From Tenebrio molitor (lineage: Eukaryota > Arthropoda > Insecta > Coleoptera > Tenebrionidae), in assembly GCF_963966145.1 (NCBI RefSeq), contig NC_091050.1:22320001-22384000 (forward strand): DNA of 64,000 bases, read 5' to 3'. Below are positions 10,328-19,697 of this stretch, piece by piece. The position numbers and the translations under genes were made by a program. Within the stretch, counting starts at the first letter, position 1, and every line of letters starts with the position of its first letter. Under the pieces are notes generated by a model that searched no databases, had not been told where the DNA came from, and was given only the letters and a program-made list of their open reading frames with translations.

Positions 10328-11300
10328 GAAAACAGGGGAACGGGCGTCCATTTTGGGACGGCCATCCATTTGCCACAAGGAAAAACGGGGCACGTGTTTG
10401 GCCGAAGTTAGGAATGTAGTCGCGTGGGGCAGTTAATCCACGTTGCAATGAAAAACGAGGGAACACCAAAAGGGCCGACGTGAGGATCTGCGAGGCTTTT
10501 TCATGACGTGTGATCTTGGCCGTGTAACTTCTCGACCGCCCTCGGTGGAAGGCCTATGTTTCATCTGGTGTGGGGTTCTGCAAGGGTGTTTCGGAGGACA
10601 CAAGTCTTGGGCACTGCACCCAAATCGAATGAGTTAGGTGTCGCAGGGACTTGGACGACCCAACGCAGATAGGGTAGAACTTAGGGGTCTGGGGGGCGAG
10701 AGCCAGGTTAATTCCGAGACCGGAAACCCGGAGGCTGGGAGTCAAAGTGTCGTCGTCTTCATTTATGTCAGAAATTGTAATCTTTGTATTGTTGCGTAAC
10801 CTGGTGTCATATGTTGTATTATTGAAAAGATTATGGGGAGCCATCGTTTGTGGATGATTTTTGGGGGTTTTACTGATCCCATTTATAGTGTCTATCCGAG
10901 TAGCATAATTATCATTTGTTTCACGGTGCAGCTTTGTTCTTGTATTGTGAGTTTATAGGTGCTGAGCAGCTGTTGTTATTTTATTTGTTGTCTAGTTTCG
11001 TTCCTCAAAAGGTCGGTAGACAAATTTATTGTGTTATGTATTTCTTGTTATGTCATGTTAAGTCGCACCGCTGAATTGTTTAATTTATCATGTGATCGGG
11101 TTTTATATCAAATAACACTGTAGATGAAAACGAGAATGTACTTATTCACGTATTCGTAAAGTAAATACAGGCGTCCTCCCACCGATTTCTGCATTTTTAT
11201 TTCGAAGTTTGTCCACCCCGCAGGTCCGCAATTTGCATCCCGAGCTAGTCTTCCGCCATTTTGTCAAAAACACACAACGTAGGGGTCCTACTGCTTCGAT
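10328..11300 (-). promoter_or_regulatory. GC-rich island, probable promoter and 5' UTR
   Basis: About 10.3-10.75 kb is clearly richer in G, C and CpG than the rest of the window, and 11.2-11.3 kb contains TTCCGCCATTTTGTC, a motif type common at insect start sites. It lies upstream of the candidate ATG at 10327 on the minus strand. An internal 96-codon minus-strand frame (10554-10844, starting MAPHNLFNNTTYDTRLRNNT) could be an upstream ORF, part of another isoform or chance; I cannot tell which. Confidence 0.4.
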
Positions 11301-11895
11301 GACGATCACGACATGGTCAATTTGTTTAATTTCGCTGGGTTTAGTTTGAAAATTAAATGTTTGAATTTGAGAGGAAGACTTGGGTTATTACAGAGTGCTG
11401 AAGAGCCTTCTGCAACGAATCTTTTATACTATTTTTTCTATTTTGCCGTTTTATACCATTTTATAAATAAAAAATTTAAATGTAGGGAATTTTGCGGTGG
11501 TTGGTGACATTTTTTAATTGGCATAATTTTAGCCGGCTGTGAAAAAAATTAATTTTATCTTACCGGTGGAGTTTTTGAGTTACCTTAGAGTCCTTAGACC
11601 ATTGTTTTCGGTGACGGAAGTTAAATTTTAATCACAAGTGAGATAAAGTACCTACTCACTAGTGAGTAAATTTGACAGCTGCCATTTAACTTGACATAAA
11701 GTACTCACAAGTGACTAAATTTGACAGCTGTCATTTTACTTGAATGAAACTTAATTTCTCGGATTTTTTGCAATAGTTGCACCTGTAGGATAAAACATTG
11801 TATATCACACGTGACCGAAATGCCATTATGAGACTCGTGAGAAGTGTCCCACTCGTGCGCAAGCGCACTCGTCGGTCAAAATTCTCACTCTTGTA
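11301..11895. other. Intergenic DNA with a small CpG-rich palindrome
   Basis: Two related motifs, AGTGAGTAAATTTGACAGCTG near 11657 and AGTGACTAAATTTGACAGCTG near 11710 (each 20-21 bases), form a short direct repeat. A CGAG/CTCG-rich stretch (about 11828-11885) contains ACTCGTGCGCAAGCGCACTCG. No gene was seen. Confidence 0.4.
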
Positions 11896-12125
11896 CAGGG
11901 TCATTATAAATTATTGTCTCATCGCAGTAGGCGTTGGTGACGTAGTTGAATGTGCCTCAAGCTTTATAACATGAGTGAGACTAGCATCGCCGATAGGTAG
12001 CGCTGCTGGCGGTAGTGTAAATTTGTCTACTAGTTTGTCTAACGTTGCGAAGCTAGCGGCACATCCCAAATTTGTATGGGTTTTCAACGCCAACTGCGAT
12101 GGGACAATAATTTATAATGACTCTG
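11896..12125. mobile_element. MITE of 230 bp, TA target
   Basis: CAGGGTCATTATAAATTATT and its near complement AATAATTTATAATGACTCTG bound the element. TA is duplicated at 11894-11895 and 12126-12127. The arms continue as GTCTCATCGCAG...GCGTTGG. This is typical of a Tc1/mariner-type nonautonomous element. Confidence 0.8.
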
Positions 12126-12162
12126 TATAATGATGCATTTCTATCACTTATAATATAATATA

Positions 12163-12469
12163 CAGCGTGATCAACAATGACTGAGTCTGTTGGCAATGAA
12201 ACAATTGAAAAATATTGGTGTTTTTCTGTTTCGTAACTGCCACTGACCGGATGTTTTAACTTGACACGACATTAAAAAAAAAAAGGTTATGTCGGTTATG
12301 CGTATGCCACTTATATGCTATTACAAAAATGACCCTTTGATAGTAAACGTCAAAGTCGCCTGTCAACTCTGTCAAAGCTGACAACCGGAAATGCGTTTAG
12401 ATTACAGTGGTACCAAAATCATTCAAATTTTCATTGTTACCAACAGATTCAGTCATTCTTGATCCGTTG
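12163..12469. mobile_element. MITE of about 307 bp, TA target
   Basis: Left end CAGCGTGATCAACAATGACT and right end AGTCATTCTTGATCCGTTG are inverted repeats; inside them come GTCTGTTGGCAA and TTACCAACAGA. TA flanks both ends. Termini with a GTGATCAA core recur at 59210-59440. Confidence 0.7.
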
Positions 12470-12646
12470 TACCTATAGTTGACTCAAGTTGCAAAAAACC
12501 ACTTGTCATTTACAACAGCATTTTTCTCATATTTTTCAACGAAATAAAAACACAAAGGGACCTTAAAAAGGGAGCAATATAAAGATGGTTGCGTTCAAAT
12601 TTTTCGCGGGTGCCAACGTTTAACATAGGAATTTTCAGTTCTTATA

Positions 12647-12862
12647 ACGGGTGACTATTAAAATTTTCACTTGGGAGTTGGCTTTGAACGAGTTTTTATT
12701 TTTTCTGTTACTTTAGACACACACAAGAACGAACGACAAATGTCAGTCAGTACAATTGAATCATAGTTTTGAAATGTCAAACTTGTCAGTGTCTAAGGTG
12801 CAACGGAAAACAAAGAATGATCCATAGCCAACCCTAAGTGAAAATTTTAATAGTCACCCGTT
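12647..12862. mobile_element. ACGGGTGAC-type MITE, copy 1
   Basis: 216 bp bounded by ACGGGTGACTATTAAAATTT and its complement, with TA on both sides. Near-identical copies lie at 40138-40373 and 49277-49512. Copy 1 lacks about 20 bases that the other two carry near the middle. Confidence 0.92.
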
Positions 12863-13376
12863 ATTAGGTGTTCTGTGCCTCCCAGTACCTACCACCTTCT
12901 TTCCGCACTCATCCTCACCGTACCCATTCCGAATCTTCCCGTCGTGTGGCTGAAAAGGCTCTGGAAAGCCTCAGCAGTCCGCCCCCTTTCGGAGGGGAAT
13001 GAAAGATGTATCCTTTCCGGGGCAGAGAGTTGGTCAGTGTTGATGTACTAAGTAAGATCGAAGTAAATATCGAAAAACCACACTTTCGTTTTATTTACAT
13101 TAAATTGAACTAAGTCGTTTGGAAACGCCAGCGACTCTGTGTTGCCAAGTCAATACAACCTCGAAGCCATAACTTAACAAGACTATTATTTCAACGTTTA
13201 CGTTAACAAAGCAAAAAGGGTAATGTAACGCATCAATTTGATTTCAATTTCACCTATCTTGTAGGCATATAACACAGTAATTTTCCCTTCTGGAGTCCAC
13301 ATTCTCGTATCATAGATAAAATTGAAGTGAAAGATTTCCATCAGGTTTATGTCGACTTATCTGGAGTTTTAGATGG
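12863..13376. other. Intergenic DNA with a GC-richer retroelement-like patch
   Basis: 12878-13045 is GC-richer (TGGCTGAAAAGGCTCTGG, CAGCAGTCCGCCCCC) and could be a retroelement 3' end, but no motif identifies it. The remainder is AT-rich. Confidence 0.3.
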
Positions 13377-13560
13377 CACTGCAGCTTCATTTGCAAAAAC
13401 ACTGTTCATGTACAAATCACAACGCCTCTTCATTTGATGTATATTTAAATCTTCTTTAAAAAGTAGCATTTATCACACTTGAATATTTGGAAGTCTTCTT
13501 TGAACTGATGTTGTTTTGAGTGTCTCTTCTAATATATGCTTTTGTATTTGTACCGACATT
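13377..13560 (-). pseudogene. C2H2 zinc-finger exon remnant
   Basis: On the minus strand RHSKQHQFKEDFQIFKCDKC, then in another frame KEDLNIHQMKRRC, reads as the end of one finger and most of another, interrupted by a stop and a frameshift. It lies downstream of zinc-finger copy A but just outside the duplicated block, so it is either decayed distal coding sequence or a separate old copy. Confidence 0.5.
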
Positions 13561-13723
13561 AGTCATAAATAAACAAGTCCACAGCAACAGAGGTGGTATA
13601 TTGAAGTAATAATAATCATAAAAACAAAAATTTATTTACTAGGCATTAATCAATACAAAAGAGAAAATAATCAATTATCAAACTTCAGGGTTGGTGTACA
13701 ATTCTTTTGCTGAAGTAGAAGTA

Positions 13724-14247
13724 CTATCGCGGCCATCCAAAAGTGAATGGTTTTTTTTAATAGTTTGACTTTTACTTTAAATCATAGGCGTTCTAAAATG
13801 TCAAAGTTTGACACTATCGCTAAAAAAATTATTGAAACTATTTTTTTTTTAAATGCCACATCTCACTCCGATTCAGACAGCTAGGGCTATTGCAAAGCTA
13901 GAAGAAAATTGGTCGTTGGCTTCTGTGGCGAGAGAATTACATTGCAATAAGTCAATAAGACTTGCATCTTCAATATAAAGAGGCGTTGGCAAAAAAACAG
14001 GCTTGCAACTTGCAAGGCCAATACGAATAGGTGTTGGAAAGATTCCTTTACTAAAGTTTACTTTCACGTTAATAATGTATTAATTACTTCTCAACCTTAT
14101 TTTTATTAAAAAATATTTATTACAACTTTTTATTATTAAAATAGTAACGCCTGCTGCACGAACGCCAATGAATACAGCCTGATTTAATCCAACGAAAAAT
14201 ACGAAAATTTTCGCAAGCTATCGTTCACTTTTGGATGGCCGCGATTG
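13724..14247. mobile_element. CTATCGCGGCC-type element with an HTH remnant, copy 1
   Basis: Ends CTATCGCGGCCATCCAAAAG and CTTTTGGATGGCCGCGATTG, TA target. The insertion boundaries are confirmed by the empty site in the paralogous block near 32710. From 13853 it reads MPHLTPIQTARAIAKLEENW and then SLASVARELHC, a helix-turn-helix like the DNA-binding end of Tc1/mariner transposases, after which the frame is lost. No catalytic domain remains. Confidence 0.88.
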
Positions 14248-14522
14248 TACGTTTTTCTACACTAACACTGCCAACAAAAATTAGGTAAATAGAACAACAC
14301 GTATTGTTTTAGATAATATTTTCTCCTCAACATTTATACATATTCACAACTGAAACACTAAATCCTTTTTAGATTTATGTTGGATATTCAAGTTATGACT
14401 TTAAATTGTTTCTGTACTTTGTGTTAAAATTACATTCGTCACACTGAAACCACTTGACACCGATCTATATTGTTTGGATATTCTATGAACAGTTCTGTCT
14501 TTGTTCAACGTGGTTTTCAGGT

Positions 14523-15160
14523 ACCTACCTAGTACTTTTGGTTTTTGACAAACCAGACGTTTATGTCGTTTCAAGTAGCCGTTTGTTTTCGTTTTAAATT
14601 CGCACTTATGACAGATGACTTTTCTTATGTTGTTTTAAGCTGTCCGTTCACTTGGTCAAATACGCATTTAGCACAGCTGTACTACTGGATAGCATCTGCC
14701 GGGAGACGAATTATTGTAAGTATGTATGTCGTTTTAAGTGGTGGTTCCGTATCGTCTTTAATTTGCACTTATCACAACTATACCATTTACTAGCATCTGC
14801 TGACATATGATTTTTCTTATGTTGTTTTAGGTAGCCGTTTCGTTTCGTTTTAAATTGCACTTATCACGATTATACCACTGGATGGCACCTGCTGAGAGAT
14901 CAATTGCCTTATGTTGTTTAAGTTAGCTTACATTTACATTTCGTTTTGTATTCGCAATTATCACAGCTACACTACAGGACAGCATCTGCTGAGAGATGAA
15001 TTTTTTGCGTATGTAATTTTAGGGTGTCGTTCCGTTTCGTCTTAAATCCGCATTTGTCACAACTATGCCACTGGACAGCATCTGTTGACAGATGATTTTT
15101 CTTATGGTGTTTTAGGTAACCGTTTTGTTTCGTTTTGTCTTCGCATTTATCACAGCAATA
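14523..15160 (-). pseudogene. Decayed 3' zinc-finger coding of copy A
   Basis: Downstream of the stop codon in the copy A gene, the same 28-residue finger unit continues on the minus strand for about five more fingers, with missing bases (for example AAATTGCACTT where intact units have AAATTCGCACTT) and altered cysteines. The final HKRLVCQK segment near 14550 matches the C-terminal tail of copy B, so this is former coding sequence. Confidence 0.8.
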
Positions 15161-16642
15161 TCACTGGAGAGCATCTGCTGAGACATGAATTTTCTTATGT
15201 CGTTTAAGGGAGACGTTCCATTTCGTTTTGTATTCGCATTTATCACACCTATACCATTGGACAGCATCTGCTGAGAGATGATTTTTCTTATGCTGTTTTA
15301 GGTTGTCGTGATTTTTCGTTTTGTATTTGCATGTATCACATTTATACCACTGGACAGCATCTGCTGAGACATGAAGAGTCTTATGTCGTTTTAGAGCATG
15401 TTTCCATTTCGTTTTAAATTCACATTTATCACAATTATTCCACTGAACAGCATCTGCTGAGAGATAATTTTTCTTATGCTGTTTTAGGTTGTCGTGATTT
15501 TTCGTTTCGTATTCGCATTTATCACACCTATACCACTGGACAGTATCTGCTGAGACATGAATTTTCTTATGTCGTTTTAGGGCGTGGTTCCATTTCGTTT
15601 TAAATTCGCATTTATCACAATTATTCCACTGAACAGCATCTGCTGAGCGATGATTTTTTTTCTTATGCTGTTGTAGGTTGCCGTGATATTTCGTTTTGTA
15701 TTCGCATTTATCACAGCTATACCACTGGACTGCATCTGCTGAGAGATGAACTATCTTATGTTGTTTAAGACAGCTGTTATATTTCGTTTTGTATTCGCAT
15801 TTATCACAGCTATACCACTGGACAGCTCTTGCTGACAAATGATTTTTCTTATGTCGTTTTAGGGCGTCGTTCCGTTTCGTCTTAAATCCGCATTTATCAC
15901 AGCTATGCCACTGGACAGCATCTGTTGAGTGATGATTTTTTTTATGCTGTTTTAGGTAACGGTTTTGTTTCGTTTTGTATTCGCATTTATCACAGCTATA
16001 CCACTGGACAGCATCTGCTGAGCGATGAATTTTCTTATTCTTATGCTGTTTTAGGTAGCCTTTTCCTTTCGTTTTAAATTCGCACTTATCACAGCGATAC
16101 CATTTAACAGCATCTGCTGACAGATGATTTTTCTTATGTCGCCTTAGGTTGCCCTTTCCTTGTACCTTAAATTGGCATATATCACAGCTATACCACTGGA
16201 AAGCAAATGCTGACAAATGATGTCTCTTATGTTGTTTTAGGCAGCAGTGAATTACATCTTCTGTATCAAAACATGAACTTTCCAAATGTTTGATCCACAG
16301 TAAAACAGAATAGGTTTCAAACGAGCAGTTTTGACAAATGTAGCTTTTCACTACAATGTTATTTTTTGGTCGATCTTGCACACAATCAGTGTCCTTTCGA
16401 TGATATTCCTTGAGATGTTGCTTTAAGATTACAACAAGATCTGTTTCAAAATTGCAGTCCTTGCAATAGTACTTCTCCAAATCGTTTCTTTCGCATCTGG
16501 ATGATTCGAGTGGCAACCGGTGACGTTTCGCGCGATTCACCATGTAGAAAGGTGCTTTGGTCACGTAAGAACATCTCTTCCAATTGTGAATCTTTCCTTG
16601 GCCACATTTCGGGATACTGTCGCTACGTTCCAAATTTGGCAT
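15161..16642 (-). CDS. C2H2 zinc-finger protein, copy A, truncated by a nonsense codon
   Basis: 493 codons beginning MPNLERSDSIPKCGQGK. Two or three divergent N-terminal fingers (CKDCNFETD, CQNCSFETY) are followed by 11 tandem fingers of the unit CDKCEFKTKxNxxLKxHKKxH, joined by a constant linker of the type LSADAVQWY instead of the common TGEKPY. Such arrays bind DNA or RNA in the nucleus; no target can be inferred. The start is 12 bases downstream of a good acceptor (TTTTTTTCAG/ATTATAACATCAAAATG), so an upstream 5' exon exists, probably noncoding. The frame ends where the tryptophan of QWY has become TGA, and recognisable fingers follow it. The neighbour of the same type at 33.3-35.0 kb is its duplicate. 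It may still encode a shortened protein. Confidence 0.88.
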   Translation of the reverse strand: MPNLERSDSIPKCGQGKIHNWKRCSYVTKAPFYMVNRAKRHRLPLESSRCERNDLEKYYCKDCNFETDLVVILKQHLKEYHRKDTDCVQDRPKNNIVVKSYICQNCSFETYSVLLWIKHLESSCFDTEDVIHCCLKQHKRHHLSAFAFQWYSCDICQFKVQGKGNLRRHKKNHLSADAVKWYRCDKCEFKTKGKGYLKQHKNKKIHRSADAVQWYSCDKCEYKTKQNRYLKQHKKNHHSTDAVQWHSCDKCGFKTKRNDALKRHKKNHLSARAVQWYSCDKCEYKTKYNSCLKQHKIVHLSADAVQWYSCDKCEYKTKYHGNLQQHKKKNHRSADAVQWNNCDKCEFKTKWNHALKRHKKIHVSADTVQWYRCDKCEYETKNHDNLKQHKKNYLSADAVQWNNCDKCEFKTKWKHALKRHKTLHVSADAVQWYKCDTCKYKTKNHDNLKQHKKNHLSADAVQWYRCDKCEYKTKWNVSLKRHKKIHVSADALQ

Positions 16643-16684
16643 TTTGATGTTATAATCTGAAAAAAATAAAACTCAATACAATAG

Positions 16685-16886
16685 TTATTTATTTAACGAG
16701 TTTGTGTGTAAAATGGCCCACTTGTGCAAAAAAAGGCCCAATTTTCCCACGAACGAGTCGAATACGTGTTTTTGTTCGACGAGTCCCTTAAAGGCTCCAA
16801 ATCGCTTAAAATCTTTAAAATTAGCTTGACGTTTCGTTTTGACAAGTTCAATTCTCAAATTCTGACAGTGTCGAACAAAAAAAAAA
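16685..16886 (+). repeat. CGAG repeat, copy 2, inserted in copy A
   Basis: Comparison with 35030-35070 shows that this repeat interrupts sequence that is continuous in copy B, which fixes its ends near AATAGTTATTTATTTAACGAG (first 20 bases relevant) and GAACAAAAAAAAAACTATT. This copy lacks most of the hairpin centre. Confidence 0.75.
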
Positions 16887-16899
16887 CTATTCAAAATAA

Positions 16900-17424
16900 T
16901 TGCAAAATATAGGTACAGGTGTCCCACCTAAGACTTTCAAGCCTAATATCTCGATTATTTGCCAACAGATTTTTATGAAATTTAAAATGCAGATATTTTA
17001 GTTTTTTTTTAATAATTTTATCAATTTTGAATTTGGTTTGGAGGTTGCTGGAAATTTGAAAATAACTGTTGTTATTTTTTCCACATGCAACGCACTATTT
17101 TCCCATGTTAGTACTTCAACCTTGATGAAATTCAAGGAAATTTAAATTATTGTGGCAATTTACTTGATTTGTAGTTTAATATCTTTAAAGAGATGGCGCT
17201 AGTTAAGGGTAGATTTTTTGAGGTTAGCCGAATCAATCATTCAGCTAGTTTGTTACGGCCGTAATAAGCGCAGCGCAGTTCAGATTTAGTAGGCCATGGT
17301 CAGAAATAAGGTTCTCGATGATAAATAAGGTAACGACAACTCATTGTTCGTTTTTAAGACTCTGTACAAACATGTTACGTTAAATAGGTATCAGATTTTA
17401 ATTCTATTACAATAATTATTGTAT
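16900..17424. other. Intergenic DNA with a conserved palindromic motif
   Basis: 17250-17298 contains TTACGGCCGTAA inside a block of about 50 bases that recurs almost unchanged at 57410-57458 and, inverted, at 50368-50417. Otherwise AT-rich with no gene seen. Confidence 0.5.
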
Positions 17425-17667
17425 TGTAAGGATCATAGCCTCCAGCTATATCTAACCGGTCGGGCCACCCACCCTTACCAGACACGACTGGAGGGTAGTT
17501 TTTTGTTTTTAGAGAAACTCACAGATCACTCACTGTGAGTGATCTGTGGAGAAGCTTGTAAACTCTCACAGAATAAACAGGAGCCCTAACTTGTGTGTTT
17601 GAATCTCAAATCATCTAGACTAACAGGCATTCTGTAGATCAAACAATCGATCGTACAGAATCAAACA
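17425..17667 (+). repeat. Probable BEL/Pao 5' LTR remnant
   Basis: A TGTAAGGATC...AATCAAACA segment is followed by TTGGTCCTTCGAGCCGG, the sequence type found directly after BEL/Pao 5' LTRs. A BEL/Pao RT fragment lies downstream at 19312-19667. The matching 3' LTR was not found. Confidence 0.5.
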
Positions 17668-18085
17668 TTGGTCCTTCGAGCCGGATTGTGTTAAAAGCAT
17701 ACGCAACAATTTCGCACGGGATCGAAAAACGTAAGTCAACGTGCAACCAGCCGTTCTTATCAAAAAGCATCCGCGCTGTGTAACGTGTTCGTCATTGAAA
17801 GCACCATTCACAACAGAAATAAAGCGAGTGTGCGAAAATCCAAATTCGTGGTACCAAGTAAAGTGGCAGCAGTGGTACGAGTACTTTCAACATTCACCGG
17901 AGCACCATTCACCCATACATTGGACACCACAAAGGCGATCGTAAGCCTCAGGATCCAAATATCGCACTCAGAAAGCAATACGATGAAGTCCAGTACGCTC
18001 TAGAACAACTAGACGAACAAACAACTCACGAAGAACGCTCAATAGAACGTGGTCAATTCGAAGATAGATGATTTTTTTATTACAG

Positions 18086-18490
18086 GTGGCGTAAAATACA
18101 GCAAATGGGACTAGCTTCAGAATATAAAAACGAGCAGTCTCTTATTAGAACCTGGCTAAAACATTTATTCGGTCTGACATTTCTTCCACCGGCGGAACTG
18201 GGAGATTGAAACTTGGCCAGTTTGCTGATTATTTGGTTGACAATTACATCGACAGTGAGTCTAAATTTTCTCCAGAGATATGGGCGGAAAACAGTTGCAG
18301 CATTTTAAGGACGACAAACACAAGTGAATCTTTCCATTCTAAACTTAAAAGAGAAAATTCAAGCCCATATCCAAACATACATTCATTTTTAAAAGTATTG
18401 TTGGAAATGCAAACCGACACATATGTAAAACTTTCTACGATTCTATTAAGCGAAATGAAAAGAAATATATTCGACGGGAAATATTGTTAA
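18086..18490 (+). pseudogene. Mutator-like (MULE) transposase fragment
   Basis: The reading WRKIQQMGLASEY...RTWLKHLFGLTFLPPAEL, then after a frame change KLGQFADYLVDNYIDSESKF, TTNTSESFHSKLK and PYPNIHSFLKVLLEMQTDTY, matches the C-terminal zone of MULE-type transposases widespread in insects (NNxxESFHxxL, HPNIxxFI). The catalytic domain is missing. It sits inside the BEL/Pao remnant, presumably inserted there. Confidence 0.6.
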
Positions 18491-18604
18491 AACAGCAGTT
18501 TATCCGATCAAAAATTATACAGTTAGATAGGCATGAAATATCATGTTATAATTTTGTTAAATGTATTTTTCGTATAAATTTAGTAGTATTGTGAATTTGT
18601 AATA

Positions 18605-19070
18605 CTCTTGCTCAACATCGATTGACGCGACGCCAAGCGGCGGAGCGCGGCGTTTTTCAGTTTGTAAACAAACAGTTTCGTATTTGACGACGTGTAAAAC
18701 CGACTTTATGAAAGTAAGAAATTCAAATTATTTAGAAAAAAGAAAAGAATGATCAATCGGGGAGGTGTTTGCTGTGTTCCGGCTTTCCAAAATACCGAAA
18801 AAAAGAATCGGTAATTGAAATTTTAATCATGTATTTGGCATCCGTACTTGCTAACAACAAAAAACCTCTTATTCGTGAGAATTAAAAAACAATTAATTGT
18901 TACTTTTTATACAATAAATAAACAGTTGACGCATAACGCAGTTAATTTCAGTTGCATTAATAATAATTTACATACATATCAAGACAGGCGGAATTTTGAA
19001 AACACTAACTGAAAGCTGCGCGCTGCCTCCGCGAGGCAGTCGTCAGAAAACGATATCGGGCAAGCGTAAA
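18605..19070 (+). mobile_element. P-like nonautonomous element with a THAP exon remnant, copy 1
   Basis: The right end is CGATATCGGGCAAGC and the left end CTTGCTCAACATCG, its imperfect complement. From 18749 the frame MINRGGVCCVPAFQNTEKKN followed by R, ending at a GTAATTG donor-like site, resembles the first exon of THAP zinc-finger proteins such as P-element transposases. One THAP cysteine is lost here but kept in copy 2 (42921-43560, minus strand). Confidence 0.6.
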
Positions 19071-19311
19071 TAGGTAAATAAATATATTACTTTTATGTTA
19101 TGTATATGAATAAACATTTACAACATTTTGTAAAAATATTGAAATAAATAATTTGATTTGTGAAGGAAAAGGAATTTTAATCAATGGTTACTTGACCATC
19201 TCTCTAATCCTTTTGGATACTGAGGGCAGTCCAGGTGTTTGTAAAGGTCAGTCCAGGTAGAAAAAATTTCTTGAGGGCAGTTCAAGTGTCGGATTAAGGA
19301 TCTAATGGATT
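19071..19311. other. Spacer between remnants
   Basis: It contains two short related segments, GGCAGTCCAGGTGTTTG and GTCAGTCCAGGTAGAAAAAA (about 19225-19265). Nothing else was seen. Confidence 0.3.
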
Positions 19312-19667
19312 TTGTGCGCAGTTCAGTTGCACCCATTTGATGGATCACTAAAAAGCTCCAATGGGTTCAGCCTTAATGGTAATCTGATGTGTGGACCTGT
19401 GATACAGCCCGATCTATTCACAATTGTGGTTAACTTTAGAACTTATCAATTCGTATTAATTGGTGACTTAACTAAAATGTATAGATCCGTGCGTCTACAC
19501 CCTGACGATTTTAAACATCAACAAATTCTCTGGCGTAGTGACCCCAACCACTCTCACTTATGGATTAAAACCATCTAGTTTTATAGCAACTCGTTGCTCA
19601 CAAGAGTTAAGCAATCAAAACGACAAATCCTTTCCGAAAGAGAGTGAAATAATTCGCAAGCACTTTT
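19312..19667 (+). pseudogene. BEL/Pao reverse transcriptase fragment
   Basis: FDGSLKSSNGFSLNGNLMCG, PVIQPDLFTIVVNFRTYQFV and DLTKMYRSVRLHPDDFKHQQ followed by ILWR match the first half of BEL/Pao RT (palm motif with the first catalytic aspartate). After a frameshift near 19540 it continues as LTYGLKPSSFIATRCSQEL. The YxDD motif region is absent. Together with the LTR-like block at 17425 it marks an old BEL/Pao insertion. Confidence 0.8.
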
Positions 19668-19690
19668 ATGCATGCATGCATGCATGCATT
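19667..19690 (+). repeat. (ATGC)n microsatellite
   Basis: Five tandem ATGC units lie between the BEL/Pao fragment and the LINE ORF1 remnant. Confidence 0.9.
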
Positions 19691-19697
19691 TTATACG

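Larger units (their letters stand above)
13636..17000. repeat. Segmental duplication, copy A
   Basis: The block aligns with 32618-35060. Shared landmarks are GCATTAATCAATACAAAA / GCCATTAATCTATACAAAAC at the lower end, AATAGAACAACACGTATTG and TTTATGTTGGATATTCA in the middle, the whole zinc-finger gene, and CAAAATAATTGCAAAATATA near the upper end. Copy A carries a MITE (13724-14247) and a CGAG repeat (16685-16886) absent from copy B. Copy B carries two MITEs absent here. Confidence 0.85.

Noticed and set aside
10554..10844. 96-codon minus-strand frame as a separate gene
   Set aside because: Not recognised, and it lies in the GC-rich 5' region where long frames arise by chance. It is mentioned in the promoter entry only.
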